Below, in pieces: positions 17,111-27,022 of a stretch of DNA of 64,000 nt (positions are counted from its first letter, which is position 1; every line of letters begins with the position of its first letter). The stretch comes from Massilia sp. BJB1822 (GTDB lineage Bacteria; Pseudomonadota; Gammaproteobacteria; Burkholderiales; Burkholderiaceae_D), in contig NZ_JABWEB010000002.1 of the NCBI RefSeq assembly GCF_013369485.1, forward strand, positions 1 to 64,000. Direction: 5' to 3'. Below the pieces are notes generated by a model. It was not told the origin of the DNA, did no database searches, and worked only from the letters and a program-made list of their open reading frames with translations. The translations under genes were made by a program, and so were the position numbers.

Positions 17111-18067
17111 TCAGTTGCCTTCACCGCCCATGCCGGGCAGCAGAACACGATAGATTTGCAGGAAAGCTGGCCCCATCAGCACGACCAGCAGCGAGGGGAA
17201 GATGAAGAAAATCAGGGGGAAGAGCAGCTTGAGCGCGATCTTGGCCGCCGCTTCCTCGGCGCGCTGGCGGCGCCGCGTGCGCAGCTGGTCGGACTGCACG
17301 CGCAGCGAGTCGGCGATGCTGGTGCCGAAGCGCTCGGCCTGGATCAGCATGGCCACCAGCGCATCCACATCCTCCACGCCGGTGCGCAGGGCCAGATTGC
17401 GCAGCGCCTTCTCCTTGCTCAAGCCGGCGCGCAGCTCCAGCGTCACCAGATTCAGCTCGTCGGCCAGCACCTCGCTTTTCAGGCCGATCTCCTGCGCCAC
17501 GCGCTGCAGGGCGGCATCCATGGCCAGGCCGGCCTCCACGCACACCGTCATCAGGTCCAGCGCGTCGGGGAAGCTTTCGAAAATCTCCAGCTGGCGGCGG
17601 CGCACGCTGACATTCAGCATCACGTTCGGCAGATAGTAGCCAATGGCGGCCGACAGCAGAAGCCAGAACAGCAGGGTGTTGCCGCTGGCTTTGGAGCGCA
17701 TCACGGCCAGCGCGAAGTAGGCGACCAGCGGCAGCAGCACGGCCAGCGCGGTCTTGGCGGAGAAGAACAGCACCGGCGCGGAAGGATGGCGCAGGCCCGC
17801 GTTCATGAAGCGGGTGCGCAGCGCCGAATGCTCCCAGTCGGTGGGGTTGGCCGACAGCTTGGCCAGCGGCGCGGTCAGCTGCGCCAGGCGGGCGGCCAGT
17901 GTCGGCCCCTGGCTGCGGCCTTTGCCGGAACGCGCGCCGCCGTTGCCGGTGACGGCGTCCAGGCGCTGCTGTACCGGGTCGCTGTTGAAGCGGCTCAGCA
18001 GGACCATCGCGCCGCCGAATACCGTCAGGAAGAGGACTCCGAGGAAACCGATCTGCATCATGCTCAT
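17111..18067 (-). CDS. tadC: Tad pilus inner-membrane platform protein TadC
   Basis: The 318-residue membrane protein contains a T2SSF (GspF-type) domain around residues 150-300 (FPDALDLMTVCVEAGLAMDAALQRVAQEIG is the typical core) and hydrophobic spans near the N-terminus, around 115-150, and at the C-terminus. With TadB it forms the platform that couples the CpaF ATPase to pilin extraction. It follows tadB with an 18-base gap and precedes the TPR lipoprotein. Confidence 0.92.
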   Translation of the reverse strand: MSMMQIGFLGVLFLTVFGGAMVLLSRFNSDPVQQRLDAVTGNGGARSGKGRSQGPTLAARLAQLTAPLAKLSANPTDWEHSALRTRFMNAGLRHPSAPVLFFSAKTALAVLLPLVAYFALAVMRSKASGNTLLFWLLLSAAIGYYLPNVMLNVSVRRRQLEIFESFPDALDLMTVCVEAGLAMDAALQRVAQEIGLKSEVLADELNLVTLELRAGLSKEKALRNLALRTGVEDVDALVAMLIQAERFGTSIADSLRVQSDQLRTRRRQRAEEAAAKIALKLLFPLIFFIFPSLLVVLMGPAFLQIYRVLLPGMGGEGN

Positions 18068-18085
18068 GGCTGTCTCCTTTGCGCT

Positions 18086-19063
18086 TTAAACGTGGATGCG
18101 GATGATCTTGCGCATCAGCAGAACACCGAGGAACATCAGGAAGGCGGCCATGGCCAGCATCTTGCGGCCGCCCGGATCGGTGTACAGCACTTCCAGGAAC
18201 TGCGGGCTGGTGAGCTGGATCATGAGCGCCGCGCCGAAAGGCAGCAGGCCCAGTACCCAGGCCGACATGCGGCCCTCGGCCGACAGCACGCGCACCTGGC
18301 CCATCAGCTTGATGCGGGCGCGGATGATGGCGCTGATATTGTCCAGCAGCTCGGCCAGATTGCCGCCCGTCTCGCGCTGGATCAGCACCGCGATCACGAA
18401 GTAGCGCAGGTCGGTGCTGGGGACGCGGGTGGCGAGGTTCATCAGCGCATCGGTCATCGAGATGCCGAAGTTGACCTCGTCGAAGGCGGTGCGGAATTCT
18501 TCGGCGATGGGATCGCGCATCTCGTCGCCCACCATTTTCATGGCGGTGGGGAAGGCGTGGCCGGCGCGCACGGCGCGGCCGATCAGGTCCAGCGCATCGG
18601 GCAGCTGCTGGTCGATATGCTCCAGACGCTTGGCTTTGGCGCGCACGATCATCAGCATCGGCAGGCAGGCCGCACCCAGTGCCAGCGGCAGCAGCATCAG
18701 CAGCGGCAGGTGCAGCCACAGGCCCAGGCCGACGGTGGCGGCGAAGCTCAGCGCCGTCAGCCCGAGCAGGTCGGCCACGCTCCAGGCCAGGCCGGATTGC
18801 TCCAGCAGCCGGTCCAGCTGGCCGATGCGCGGAATTTCCAGCAGCAGACGTTGCATGCCGGGCGACTGGGCCAGCAGGCGCTGCTTGATCATGGAGTTGT
18901 TCTGCTGGCCGCCATGGCTGCCGGCCGACATCATGCGCAGGCGGCGCGCCACGCGTTCCGCCTCCGGTCCCTTGGACGAGTTCCAGCTCAGGTAAATGCC
19001 TTCAATCAGCAGCACCACGGCCACGAAGACCACGATGCCGGTGATGTAATAGAGGTAGTCCAT
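18086..19063 (-). CDS. tadB: Tad pilus inner-membrane platform protein TadB
   Basis: This 325-residue paralogue of TadC has an N-terminal membrane segment ([21 protein letters not shown]), a central pair of hydrophobic spans near residues 90-140, a T2SSF core ([29 protein letters not shown]) and a C-terminal span. Its role is the second half of the Tad assembly platform. I chose ATG 19063, which leaves a 4-base gap to the cpaF stop and starts at the membrane segment; the longer open frame upstream lies inside cpaF. Confidence 0.92.
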   Translation of the reverse strand: MDYLYYITGIVVFVAVVLLIEGIYLSWNSSKGPEAERVARRLRMMSAGSHGGQQNNSMIKQRLLAQSPGMQRLLLEIPRIGQLDRLLEQSGLAWSVADLLGLTALSFAATVGLGLWLHLPLLMLLPLALGAACLPMLMIVRAKAKRLEHIDQQLPDALDLIGRAVRAGHAFPTAMKMVGDEMRDPIAEEFRTAFDEVNFGISMTDALMNLATRVPSTDLRYFVIAVLIQRETGGNLAELLDNISAIIRARIKLMGQVRVLSAEGRMSAWVLGLLPFGAALMIQLTSPQFLEVLYTDPGGRKMLAMAAFLMFLGVLLMRKIIRIHV

Positions 19064-19067
19064 GGCA

Positions 19068-20426
19068 TTACCCCATGCGATGGTTAGGATCGAACAGCTC
19101 GTCGGCCAGATGCAGGCCGAAGGCGCGCAGGCGCTCGCAGAAGCGCGGGCGGATGCCGGTGGCACAGAAGTGGCCTTGCACCGTGCCGTCCTTGTCCATG
19201 CCGGTCTGCTTGAAGCAGAAGATTTCCTGCATGGTGATCATCTCGCCTTCCATGCCGGTGATTTCCTGGATCGACATCAGCTTGCGCTTGCCGTCGGTCA
19301 GGCGTGCCACTTGCACCACCACGCCCACGGCGGAGCTGATCTGCTGGCGCATGGCCTTGGTGGGTAGGCTGGCCGCGGCCATGCTGATCATGTTTTCCAG
19401 GCGGGTCAGCGCATCGCGCGGGGTGTTGGCGTGGATGGTCGCCATCGAGCCTTCATGGCCGGTGTTCATCGCCTGCAGCATGTCCAGCGCTTCGCCGCCG
19501 CGCACCTCGCCCAGGATGATGCGGTCGGGGCGCATGCGCAGGGCATTGCGCACCAGGGCGCGCTGCGAGACCTCGCCCTTGCCCTCGATATTCGCCGGCC
19601 GTGTTTCCAGGCGCACCACATGCGGCTGCTGCAGCTGCAGCTCGGCCGCGTCCTCGATGGTGACCACGCGCTCGGTTTCGCTGATATGGGCCGAAATCGC
19701 GTTCAGCATGGTGGTCTTGCCGCTGCCGGTGCCGCCCGAGATCACGATATTCACCTTGGCCCGGCCCAGTGCGCGCAGCACGGTGGCCATGCCCTCGGTC
19801 ATGCTCTTGAAGCTGATCAGCTCTTCCAGGCCGAGCGGATCGGCCGAGAAGCGGCGGATCGACATCACCGGGCCGTCGATCGCCAGCGGCGGGATGATGG
19901 CGTTGACGCGCGAGCCGTCCGGCAGGCGGGCGTCGACCATGGGGCTGGATTCGTCGATGCGGCGGCCCACGCGCGAGACGATCTTGTCGATGATCTTCAT
20001 CAGGTGGGCGTCGTCGGCGAAGGTGATATTGCTCAGTTCCAGCTTGCCGCCACGCTCCACGTACACCTGCTGCGAAGAGTTCACCAGGATGTCCGACACG
20101 GTGGGATCGGCCAGCAGCGGCTCCAGCGGGCCGAAGCCGAGCACCTCGTGCTGGATATCGCGCGTCAGGTTGCGCCGCTCGATATCGTTGATGACCACCA
20201 TATTCTCTTCCAGCAGGCGCTCGACCAGGATGCGCAGCTCGTCGCGGATCTGGTCCTGGCTCAGGCGCTGCATGCCCTCCAGGTCCACGCGGTCGAGCAG
20301 GGTCTGGTGGATGCGGTGCTTGAGCTGCTGGTAGGCGCGGTTGTCGATGCTGTCCAGACGTACCACCGGGGCGGCGCCGCCGGTGCCGTTGCCCAGCCTT
20401 GCTCTCAGATTGGCGCTTGCTAGCAT
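19068..20426 (-). CDS. cpaF: Tad pilus assembly ATPase CpaF/TadA
   Basis: This 452-residue secretion ATPase of the GspE/VirB11 superfamily powers Flp pilus assembly. The N-terminal domain (about 1-150) precedes the RecA-like core with Walker [13 protein letters not shown] (about residue 230), the Asp-box region [12 protein letters not shown], Walker B around [19 protein letters not shown], and the His-box [19 protein letters not shown]. All catalytic motifs look intact. It sits between cpaE and tadB, as usual in Tad loci. Confidence 0.95.
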   Translation of the reverse strand: MLASANLRARLGNGTGGAAPVVRLDSIDNRAYQQLKHRIHQTLLDRVDLEGMQRLSQDQIRDELRILVERLLEENMVVINDIERRNLTRDIQHEVLGFGPLEPLLADPTVSDILVNSSQQVYVERGGKLELSNITFADDAHLMKIIDKIVSRVGRRIDESSPMVDARLPDGSRVNAIIPPLAIDGPVMSIRRFSADPLGLEELISFKSMTEGMATVLRALGRAKVNIVISGGTGSGKTTMLNAISAHISETERVVTIEDAAELQLQQPHVVRLETRPANIEGKGEVSQRALVRNALRMRPDRIILGEVRGGEALDMLQAMNTGHEGSMATIHANTPRDALTRLENMISMAAASLPTKAMRQQISSAVGVVVQVARLTDGKRKLMSIQEITGMEGEMITMQEIFCFKQTGMDKDGTVQGHFCATGIRPRFCERLRAFGLHLADELFDPNHRMG

Positions 20427-20464
20427 GATGTGTTCTCCTTGGCTTTATCGGGGTGGGGCGGCGG

Positions 20465-21628
20465 TTAGGCGCGCTGCAGGATGCGGGACAGCCAGCCGCG
20501 CGATTCCGCCGCCGTGTCGCCGGCCAGCTCGCGCGCCATCTCCTGCAAAGCCTTGGATACGGGACTGTTGCGCTGCAGCTGGAGGATCGGCACGCCCTGG
20601 TTGACGGAAGCCGCGGCGGCCTCGTAGTGGTTGGGAATGGTGCGGAACATGGTGGTGCCGTAAGCCTGCTCGCAGTCGCGCAGACGGATTTCGCCACTAT
20701 TGGCGTAGCGGTTCACGATCAGGTGGATCTTGTCCTTGCGGTAGTCGAGCGAGCGGAAGACGCTCAGCAGGCGCTTGCCGTCGCGGATATACGGCAAGGT
20801 TGCTTGCAGAATGGGGAAGATCATGTCCGCCTGGTCCAGCGCGCGCACGCTGATGGCGTCCAGGCTGCGGCCCACGTCGAGCAGGATAAAGTCGTAGTGC
20901 TGGCGCGCCAGCTTGAGCAGCACGTCAATGTGCTCGGGATGCACATCGTTGGCCTGGGTCGGGTCTTCCGGCGCGGCCAGCACGCCGAAGTTCGGCGTCA
21001 CCTGCACCATGCTCGAAGCGAGGAAGGAAGCGTCCAGGCGGTGGATCTGCTGCGAGAGCTGGGCCAGGCTGGCGGCCGGCTTCTGGTCGGAGACGAACAG
21101 GGAGGCGTCGCCGAACTGCAGATTCAGGTCGAACAGGGCGACGCGCTTGTTCTCGGTGGCGGCCAGGGCGTAGCCCAGGTTGGTCGCCAGGAAGGTGGCG
21201 CCGCTGCCGCCCTTGCAGGAGACGAAGGCCAGCACCTTGCCCTGGGAGCGGTTGTTGACATTCAGCTTGTCCTCGATGCGGCGCACGGCGGCGTTCAGCT
21301 GGCCGGGATCGGCCGGCAGCGGCAGCACTTCGCGCACGCCGGCGCGCATGGCCTGCAGCAGGAATTCCGGCGTCTGCAGCTGGCACAGCACGATGCTGGC
21401 CATGCCGGGATGCTGGATGCCCAGGCTTTCCAGGCGTTCGAACTCGCCTGGGCTGAGGGCCGGCTGGGCCACGATCAGCAGCGCGGGCGCCTGCGCGGCG
21501 TCCATCGCTTGCAGCTTGTCCAGCGGGCCGGCGACCACGTCTACCTGGTCGGTGATGCTGCGTTCGCGCAGCACGCGCGCGATTTCGAACAGCAGTTTCT
21601 CATTGGCTGAGACGACAGTGATTTTCAC
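20465..21628 (-). CDS. cpaE: Tad pilus localisation protein CpaE/TadZ (atypical MinD-like ATPase)
   Basis: This 387-residue protein has an atypical receiver-like N-terminal domain (about 1-125) followed by a ParA/MinD-type P-loop domain. The deviant Walker A reads CKGGSGATFLATNLG, keeping the early signature Lys but with Ala where the usual GK(T/S) lysine would be, a feature common in TadZ/CpaE proteins. It probably places the Tad machine at its cellular site. FILLDVGRSLDAISVRALDQAD gives the Walker B/switch II region. Confidence 0.92.
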   Translation of the reverse strand: MKITVVSANEKLLFEIARVLRERSITDQVDVVAGPLDKLQAMDAAQAPALLIVAQPALSPGEFERLESLGIQHPGMASIVLCQLQTPEFLLQAMRAGVREVLPLPADPGQLNAAVRRIEDKLNVNNRSQGKVLAFVSCKGGSGATFLATNLGYALAATENKRVALFDLNLQFGDASLFVSDQKPAASLAQLSQQIHRLDASFLASSMVQVTPNFGVLAAPEDPTQANDVHPEHIDVLLKLARQHYDFILLDVGRSLDAISVRALDQADMIFPILQATLPYIRDGKRLLSVFRSLDYRKDKIHLIVNRYANSGEIRLRDCEQAYGTTMFRTIPNHYEAAAASVNQGVPILQLQRNSPVSKALQEMARELAGDTAAESRGWLSRILQRA

Positions 21629-21646
21629 TTCAACCTCCCGCTTTCA

Positions 21647-22168
21647 TTAATCGTTAAAACCCAGGCTTTCGGCATGCATCGTGACCTTGGCCATCGGCAG
21701 GGCGATGTTCAGGAAGGTGAACAGCTTCACCATCGGGATATAGGTCACGTTTTCTAGCGACACGCTGACGCTGTAGATGCACTGGTCGGCGCGCGTGATA
21801 TCGGAGCAGGCCGACATATTGTCGCCAGGGCTGGACGGCAGCGTGGCCACTTCATTGCCCGCCGCGTTCAGGTAGCGGATATAGATATTGCTGGCTGTGA
21901 TTTCCGCGCCGGCCGGCACGCTGCTGCCGCCGAACAGGGCTTCGGTCTTGATTGCGCTGCCCTGGTCGACCCAGCGGATCACCGCCTCGCGCGCGCCGCG
22001 GCGGCTCACCTCCTGCATGGTGTTGTACAGATAGAGCATGCGGCCCAGTTCTAGTATGCCGAGCACGATGGTCAGGAAGATCAGGCACAGAATGCCGAAT
22101 TCGACGGCGGCGGCGCCGCGCTGGCGTTGCAGCGGGGCGGGACGACGGATGGCGGAGACAGTGTTCAT
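21647..22168 (-). CDS. TadE-like minor pilin
   Basis: The 173-residue protein shows the TadE signature: a short basic leader, then RGAAAVEFGILCLIFLTIVLGILELGRMLYLYNTMQEVSRRGAREAV, with the prepilin-like Glu followed by a hydrophobic helix. It is expected to be processed by the prepilin peptidase and act as a minor pseudopilin. A periplasmic domain with two Cys (SACSD, DQCIY) follows. It lies 10 bases after a second TadE-like gene. Confidence 0.9.
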   Translation of the reverse strand: MNTVSAIRRPAPLQRQRGAAAVEFGILCLIFLTIVLGILELGRMLYLYNTMQEVSRRGAREAVIRWVDQGSAIKTEALFGGSSVPAGAEITASNIYIRYLNAAGNEVATLPSSPGDNMSACSDITRADQCIYSVSVSLENVTYIPMVKLFTFLNIALPMAKVTMHAESLGFND

Positions 22169-22178
22169 GGCGTTCTCC

Positions 22179-22643
22179 TCACAGCATGTAGCGCATGGTG
22201 GTGCGCGGGGTCAGCGTCACGTTGCGCGAGGCGCTGCCGATCATGAATGGAATCAGCTCGCCGATCGTGACCTGGTAGCTGACGATCTCCACCCGCACGC
22301 CGCCCGGCGCTGTGCCGTCGGTGCAGGTGCCGTCGGCGTAGGCGCTGGTCAGGCAGGTCACGGTGACGTTGGTGCTGCTGAAACCGGGCACTCCCGCGCT
22401 GGTGGCGGCGTTCACCACGATGGCTTTGGCGGCGGCCACGCCTTGCGAGGAGATGGTGGCGGTGGGCGCCACGCTCAGGGTGCGGGCGCCGTCGCGCGTG
22501 GCCTTGGTCAGCGCGTCGAAGTACCAGAAGGCGCGGCCCAGTTCAAAGGTGCCGGCCAAGAGCGTCATGAGCAGGGTCAGCACGATGCCGAATTCGACGG
22601 CGGCGGCGCCTTGCTGGCGGCGGGGAGCGAAGGTCTTGTTCAT
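22179..22643 (-). CDS. second TadE-like minor pilin
   Basis: The 154-residue protein has the leader MNKTFAPRRQQGAAAVEFG followed by a hydrophobic segment (IVLTLLMTLLAGTFELGRAFWYF) and the TKATRDGARTLSV helix typical of TadE/TadF proteins. Two Cys (VTCLTS, GTCTDG) could form a disulfide. I took ATG 22643, which places the leader correctly and follows the tadG stop by 5 bases. It shares the AAVEFG processing region with the neighbouring TadE-like protein. Confidence 0.9.
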   Translation of the reverse strand: MNKTFAPRRQQGAAAVEFGIVLTLLMTLLAGTFELGRAFWYFDALTKATRDGARTLSVAPTATISSQGVAAAKAIVVNAATSAGVPGFSSTNVTVTCLTSAYADGTCTDGTAPGGVRVEIVSYQVTIGELIPFMIGSASRNVTLTPRTTMRYML

Positions 22644-22648
22644 GGCGT

Positions 22649-24187
22649 TCACCGGTACAGTTTCACTTCGGAGGTGGGCACCGGCTCGATCAAGCCGGTG
22701 AATTCCAGGTCCAGCGCGCCGCCGCCGCTGAAGTCGGCCTTGGTCTTCATGAAGAACTTGCCGACGCCGACGGCGTTCATCTTGCCGCAGGAGGCCGGGC
22801 CGACCGGCGCCGTGCGGCAGTCGATCAACACCAGGTTCAGGATGCGGCGATTCGCCTGCGCGCCGGCGCCGCCCGAGGTGTAATAGTTGGCGTTGCCGGT
22901 CTGGTTGTATGGCGCCGGGTCCGAGCTGGCGTCGAAGCCGCTGCCCACCGAGGTTGGATACTTGGCGGTGTCGAAGTAGTTGGTGCTGGAGTTCGACGAA
23001 TACATCGGTTTCAGATTGGCCTGGCTTGGGGTGATGCGCGCGCCGGCCTTGGGCGGCGTGCTGCCATCGGCCTGGTAAGCCGGGCTGTAAGACCACAGCG
23101 GGCCGTAGTCTGCCACCTGGGCCGGGCTGCTGACGCGGGTGGAGGCGGTCGTCGGCTGCGTGGCTTCGGACGGCAGCGAATACTTCGGCAGCTTGGGATT
23201 GCTGGTGCTGGTCGCCACGTTCTGCACATTCTGGTTGGCGCTCATCCAGTCCACATTCGACGCGGCCTTGCAAGGATTGCTGCCCTTGCAGGGATATTCC
23301 TTGATGTTCAGATCGGGCGGGGCTGAAGCCGGATCGCATTTCGAGCCGCCGCTGTAATCGCCAAAGCGCGAGTTCAGCGCCTTATCCAGCGAAGCGCTCA
23401 TGCCGGTATTGGTATACACCTGGCCCACACCGGAAGTCAGCACCGCGCTGTTCCCCACGCACATGAAGGGGGCCGTGAAGTTGGCGCTGGAGTTGCTGGC
23501 GCTGCAGGCGCTCGGCGGCGAATCGACCGGATTGATCTGGTAGGGGTCGGAGCTGGCGCCGCCCAGGGAGCCAAGCTTGAACAGATCGTAGGACACGCCG
23601 CGGCGGAAGCCGAATTCCACCAGCTCGGTCATGCCGCTGGCGGCATAAGTGTATTTGGAGGTGCGGTTGGCCGGATCGATGGCGCAGATGCCGATCGGCG
23701 TCACATTGATGACGAAGCGGCCCGCCACCGCCGTGCCGAAGGTGCTCACCGTGCTGATGCCGGCGAGGTGCATCAGATAGGTGTTCATGGCGATGGAACC
23801 GGTTTCCACCTTGACGAAGGTCATGCCCTGCGGCGTGGCCTTGGCCGTGGTGGCCGAGACCCAGGGGCCGTCCGGATCGTCGGAGAAGGTGAAGTTGGCC
23901 GCCGGGATGCTGACGGCGGTGGCGAAGTCGTAGCGGTTTTTGGCCGCCACGGCCTGGCCGGTGGCGATGGCCGTGTCGATGCCGGCGGCGGTGTTGTTCA
24001 AGTCCTTGGCGCCGGCCAGGGCGGCGGCATCGGCGGCGTTCTGCAGCTCCGATTTGGCGATGTAGAGATGGCCCAGATCCAGCACCAGGCCGCCCATCGG
24101 CAGCAGCACCAGCAGCAGGGCCAGGCCGGAAATCACGGCCACGGCGCCTTGCTGCTTCCTGCGGTAGTGGTTGAAGGCTTTCATCAT
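22649..24187 (-). CDS. TadG-like pilus assembly protein
   Basis: The 512-residue protein starts with MMKAFNHYRRKQQGAVAVISG, then a hydrophobic helix and GLVLDLGHLYIAKSELQNAADAAALAGAKDL, the hallmark of TadG (putative Flp pilus-assembly TadE/G-like). The remainder is a long Ser/Asn/Thr-rich extracytoplasmic region with several Cys pairs. A good ribosome binding site (GAGAGG) precedes tandem ATG codons at 24187 and 24184. TadG proteins are large minor pseudopilins thought to contribute to surface structure; no von Willebrand domain was evident. Confidence 0.88.
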   Translation of the reverse strand: MMKAFNHYRRKQQGAVAVISGLALLLVLLPMGGLVLDLGHLYIAKSELQNAADAAALAGAKDLNNTAAGIDTAIATGQAVAAKNRYDFATAVSIPAANFTFSDDPDGPWVSATTAKATPQGMTFVKVETGSIAMNTYLMHLAGISTVSTFGTAVAGRFVINVTPIGICAIDPANRTSKYTYAASGMTELVEFGFRRGVSYDLFKLGSLGGASSDPYQINPVDSPPSACSASNSSANFTAPFMCVGNSAVLTSGVGQVYTNTGMSASLDKALNSRFGDYSGGSKCDPASAPPDLNIKEYPCKGSNPCKAASNVDWMSANQNVQNVATSTSNPKLPKYSLPSEATQPTTASTRVSSPAQVADYGPLWSYSPAYQADGSTPPKAGARITPSQANLKPMYSSNSSTNYFDTAKYPTSVGSGFDASSDPAPYNQTGNANYYTSGGAGAQANRRILNLVLIDCRTAPVGPASCGKMNAVGVGKFFMKTKADFSGGGALDLEFTGLIEPVPTSEVKLYR

Positions 24188-24205
24188 GCGCCTCTCGGAT
24201 GCCAA

Positions 24206-24481
24206 TCAGCGGCCGACGCCGATGACGAAGGTGGATGGCCGCGGTTCTGGCGCGCGGAACGATTTTTGATACTGGTCGTAGCCGGCCTTGGCGGCCTTGC
24301 CGTCCATGCCTTCCGGTCCGGCCAGACGGTTGCTGGCGGAGGGATCGAGAATCTGCTGCGCCTGCAGCAGGCTGACCGATTCGCCGAAATGGGCATCCAG
24401 GTTGGGCGTCGTGGAGCGGCAGGCGGCCAGGGCGCAGAAGATCAGGCCGACGCTGGCGAAACGCAGGAAGTTCGGATTCAT
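24206..24481 (-). CDS. small Tad-locus lipoprotein
   Basis: The 91-residue protein has a lipoprotein signal peptide (MNPNFLRFASVGLIFCALAAC, lipobox Cys at residue 21). A short mature region follows, containing FGESVSLLQAQQILDPSASNR and ending in FVIGVGR. It lies between the secretin cpaC and tadG with 20 and 18-base gaps, so it belongs to the operon. Small outer-membrane lipoproteins next to the secretin may act as pilotins or assembly factors (inference); no named family was recognised. Confidence 0.8.
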   Translation of the reverse strand: MNPNFLRFASVGLIFCALAACRSTTPNLDAHFGESVSLLQAQQILDPSASNRLAGPEGMDGKAAKAGYDQYQKSFRAPEPRPSTFVIGVGR

Positions 24482-24501
24482 GATGGTTCTCCTTGCACTA
24501 A

Positions 24502-26124
24502 TCAGTAAAGATCGAAGCCGCCGGCGGTTTTCGGCGCTGCCGCTGCGGTGGTGGCGCCGGCCGCAGCCGGTTCAGCCGAGGCCTGCGGCGCGGCGGCCGG
24601 CGTGGCTTTCGATTGTTTGCGGCCTTCCATCTGGCCGTTCAGGAAGAAGTCGCTGCGGCTTGGTTCGATATAGCCATCGGTGGGCAGGCTATAGTCGGGC
24701 GGCAGCGGCTTGACCATGCGCGGCGTGATGATGAACACCAGCTCCGAGCGGTCGGTCTGGAAATCGCTGCTGCGGAACAGGGCGCCCAGTACTGGCACTT
24801 CGCCCAGCACCGGTAAGGCCTTGATATTGGTGCTGACATTGTTCTTGATCAGGCCACCGATGGCGAAGCTCTGGCCGTCGTACAGCTGCACCGTGGTGGC
24901 GGCGCGGCGCGTGGTGAACGAAGGCAGGATGGCGGTGGTGTTGATACCGGTGGCGCTGATGCCGATGCCTTCCTTGTTCAATTCCGATACTTCCGGCGCT
25001 ACTTTCAGGTTGATGCGCCCGCCCGCCAGCACGGTGGGCGTGAACTTCACGGCCACGCCGAACTCTTTTTCCTCCAGCGTGATGGTGGGGATGCCATTGC
25101 TATTGGTCTGGCTGACCGGGATGAAGATCTTGCCGCCCGCGAGGAAGCTGGCTTCCTGGCCGCTGATGGCCATCAGGGTTGGTTCGGCCAGCACCTTGAC
25201 CAGGCCGTCGCGCTTTTGCGCATCAATGGACAGGAAGTTCCCGTTACGGCTATTGCCGGCGCCCAGCGCGCTCGGATTATTGCTGAGCAGATTGGACAAC
25301 ATGCTATAGGTCCAGTTGCCATTGCTCTTGCTCAGTCCAAGGCTGGAACCCAACTGGTCAACCAGGGTCTTCGACACCTCGGCCACTTTGACTTCCAGCA
25401 TGACCTGCTGTGGCGCCGCGATCGACAGCATATTCACGATCTTGGGCGAGAGGCCGGTCTGCGGGTCGGGCTGCGCGGTTTGCCCGCCCATCGGCATGCC
25501 GCCTCCTGCGCCTCCCGCGTTTGCCGCCGCTGCTGCGGCGCCGCCGGCGGTGGCGTTCTGGGTGCGCGCGGTACGCTGCACATAGGCGTTGGCCAGGGCC
25601 AGGATCTGGTCGGCCTTGGTCACGTCCGGCACGGTGCCGGACAGGACGATAGCATCGGCAGCGGCCGACACCTGCACGTCCTTGTCGTTGCCCATCATCT
25701 GGTTGATGCGCGCCTGCAGGGCGGCGGTGTCGATGCCTACCGTGATGTCGACGATGGTGGCGTCGCCGTTTTTCGCCCACAGAATCAGGTTGGTGGCGCC
25801 CACCGATTTGCCCAGCATATAAATCTCGCTGGGATTGAGCAGGATCACGTCCGCGATATGGGCGTCGCCCACCGACATGCGGGCTGCCGGATAGGGCAGG
25901 CGCATCAGCGTGGACTTGCCTTCGGACAGCGTCACCTGGGGCGCCAGATCGGTGCGGCCGGCGGCCGATGCGGCGGGGGTGGCCGAAGCCACGGCCATGG
26001 CTTTCTGCTTGCCTGCCTTGGCCGGAGCGGCATTTTCGGCAGGGGCGGCGGCCAAGGCCGGCAGGGCGGCGGCCAGCATGCAAGCCAGGATGGCAGTCTG
26101 CGGCGCGGTACGGATCGTTTTCAT
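24502..26124 (-). CDS. cpaC: Tad pilus outer-membrane secretin CpaC/RcpA
   Basis: The 540-residue protein has an N-terminal signal peptide, an N0/BON-like region (about 60-190, with RMSVGDAHIADVILLNPSEIYMLGKSVG), and a secretin domain (about 240-450; VMLEVKVAEVSKTLVDQLGS, VLAEPTLMAISGQEASFLAGG, VPVLGALFRSSDF, ELVFIITPRMV). It ends with an Ala/Pro-rich tail. It forms the outer-membrane channel of the Flp pilus. An Ala/Gly-rich insert (about 190-220) interrupts the region between the N-domains and the secretin. Confidence 0.94.
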   Translation of the reverse strand: MKTIRTAPQTAILACMLAAALPALAAAPAENAAPAKAGKQKAMAVASATPAASAAGRTDLAPQVTLSEGKSTLMRLPYPAARMSVGDAHIADVILLNPSEIYMLGKSVGATNLILWAKNGDATIVDITVGIDTAALQARINQMMGNDKDVQVSAAADAIVLSGTVPDVTKADQILALANAYVQRTARTQNATAGGAAAAAANAGGAGGGMPMGGQTAQPDPQTGLSPKIVNMLSIAAPQQVMLEVKVAEVSKTLVDQLGSSLGLSKSNGNWTYSMLSNLLSNNPSALGAGNSRNGNFLSIDAQKRDGLVKVLAEPTLMAISGQEASFLAGGKIFIPVSQTNSNGIPTITLEEKEFGVAVKFTPTVLAGGRINLKVAPEVSELNKEGIGISATGINTTAILPSFTTRRAATTVQLYDGQSFAIGGLIKNNVSTNIKALPVLGEVPVLGALFRSSDFQTDRSELVFIITPRMVKPLPPDYSLPTDGYIEPSRSDFFLNGQMEGRKQSKATPAAAPQASAEPAAAGATTAAAAPKTAGGFDLY

Positions 26125-26143
26125 GGGATAGCTCCTGTAGTCG

Positions 26144-26995
26144 TCAGAATTGCTGGCTGCTGCGTTCCAGCCCCTTGATCATTTCCACCTTCTCGCCCTG
26201 GGGCACGACGGCGATGCGGCGCGCCACCGGTTTCGGCGCCGGTGCCGGCGCCTTGGCGACGGCGGGCGCCGGGGCGGCCTGCTGGTGGCCGGTGAGCAGG
26301 GTGGACTTGGTGGCGCCGGTGGTTTTGGCCGGGTCGGGATCGACCTGGTTGCGCAGGACCAGCGACAGGGTGCCGACGCTGCGCGCCAGGTCCAGTTTTT
26401 CCACCTGTTCCGGGGTCAGTTCCAGGGTGACGGCGTTGACCACCTTGGGCTTGGTCTCGTCGCGGCTCGACTCCTGGGCCACGGCCAGCACCAGAATGCG
26501 TTCCAGCACGATCTTGGAGATGCTCGCTTCGCGGTTGCCCTGGGCTTTCAGATTCTCTTCCTGGGTATTGACCAGGATGTCGACAAAGTTGCCGGGCAGG
26601 GCGAAGCCGGCCACGCCGATCACGTCGTTGACGCGTACCGTCATGGCGCGCTTGCCTTCGGCCACCACGGCGGACAGGCCGCCCTGGGTGCCGGGTGGCG
26701 CCAGCTTGCTTTCCAGCAGAGGCTCGCCGCGCTGGATGCTGGCGCGCGTGACGCGCGAAGCCAGGACTTTGGGATCGCTGATGGCGCCGGGCGGCGTCAC
26801 GCTGGCCGGCCAGTCCACCATGCGGACCATGTCTGGATTGATGCGGGCGCCCAGGCTGATATCGGTCTGGGCCACGGCCACCTTGCTGGTGCTGCCCGCC
26901 GCCTGGGCGTTGATCCATTGGGCCGCCATCACCACGGCCAGGAAGGCCAGTGCAATGGCGACGATCATCATGATGAGTGCGCGAGTGTTTCTCAT
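26144..26995 (-). CDS. cpaB: Tad pilus assembly protein CpaB/RcpC
   Basis: This 283-residue periplasmic protein has an N-terminal membrane anchor (ALIMMIVAIALAFLAVVMAAQWI), a SAF domain (about 45-110; DISLGARINPDMVRMVDWP, ASVTPPGAISDPKVLASRV) and a RcpC/CpaB domain after it (VNDVIGVAGFALPGNFVDILV). CpaB proteins sit with the secretin and link it to the periplasm. The C-terminal 60 residues are Ala/Pro/Lys-rich. Confidence 0.93.
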   Translation of the reverse strand: MRNTRALIMMIVAIALAFLAVVMAAQWINAQAAGSTSKVAVAQTDISLGARINPDMVRMVDWPASVTPPGAISDPKVLASRVTRASIQRGEPLLESKLAPPGTQGGLSAVVAEGKRAMTVRVNDVIGVAGFALPGNFVDILVNTQEENLKAQGNREASISKIVLERILVLAVAQESSRDETKPKVVNAVTLELTPEQVEKLDLARSVGTLSLVLRNQVDPDPAKTTGATKSTLLTGHQQAAPAPAVAKAPAPAPKPVARRIAVVPQGEKVEMIKGLERSSQQF

Positions 26996-27022
26996 TTTAT
27001 TTCCCCTTGCTGTCTTGGCCGG

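Noticed and set aside
16634..19087. 817-codon plus-strand open frame
   Set aside because: It lies antisense to the TPR, tadC and tadB genes, is rich in Gln/His/Gly/Arg repeats and has no recognisable domain.
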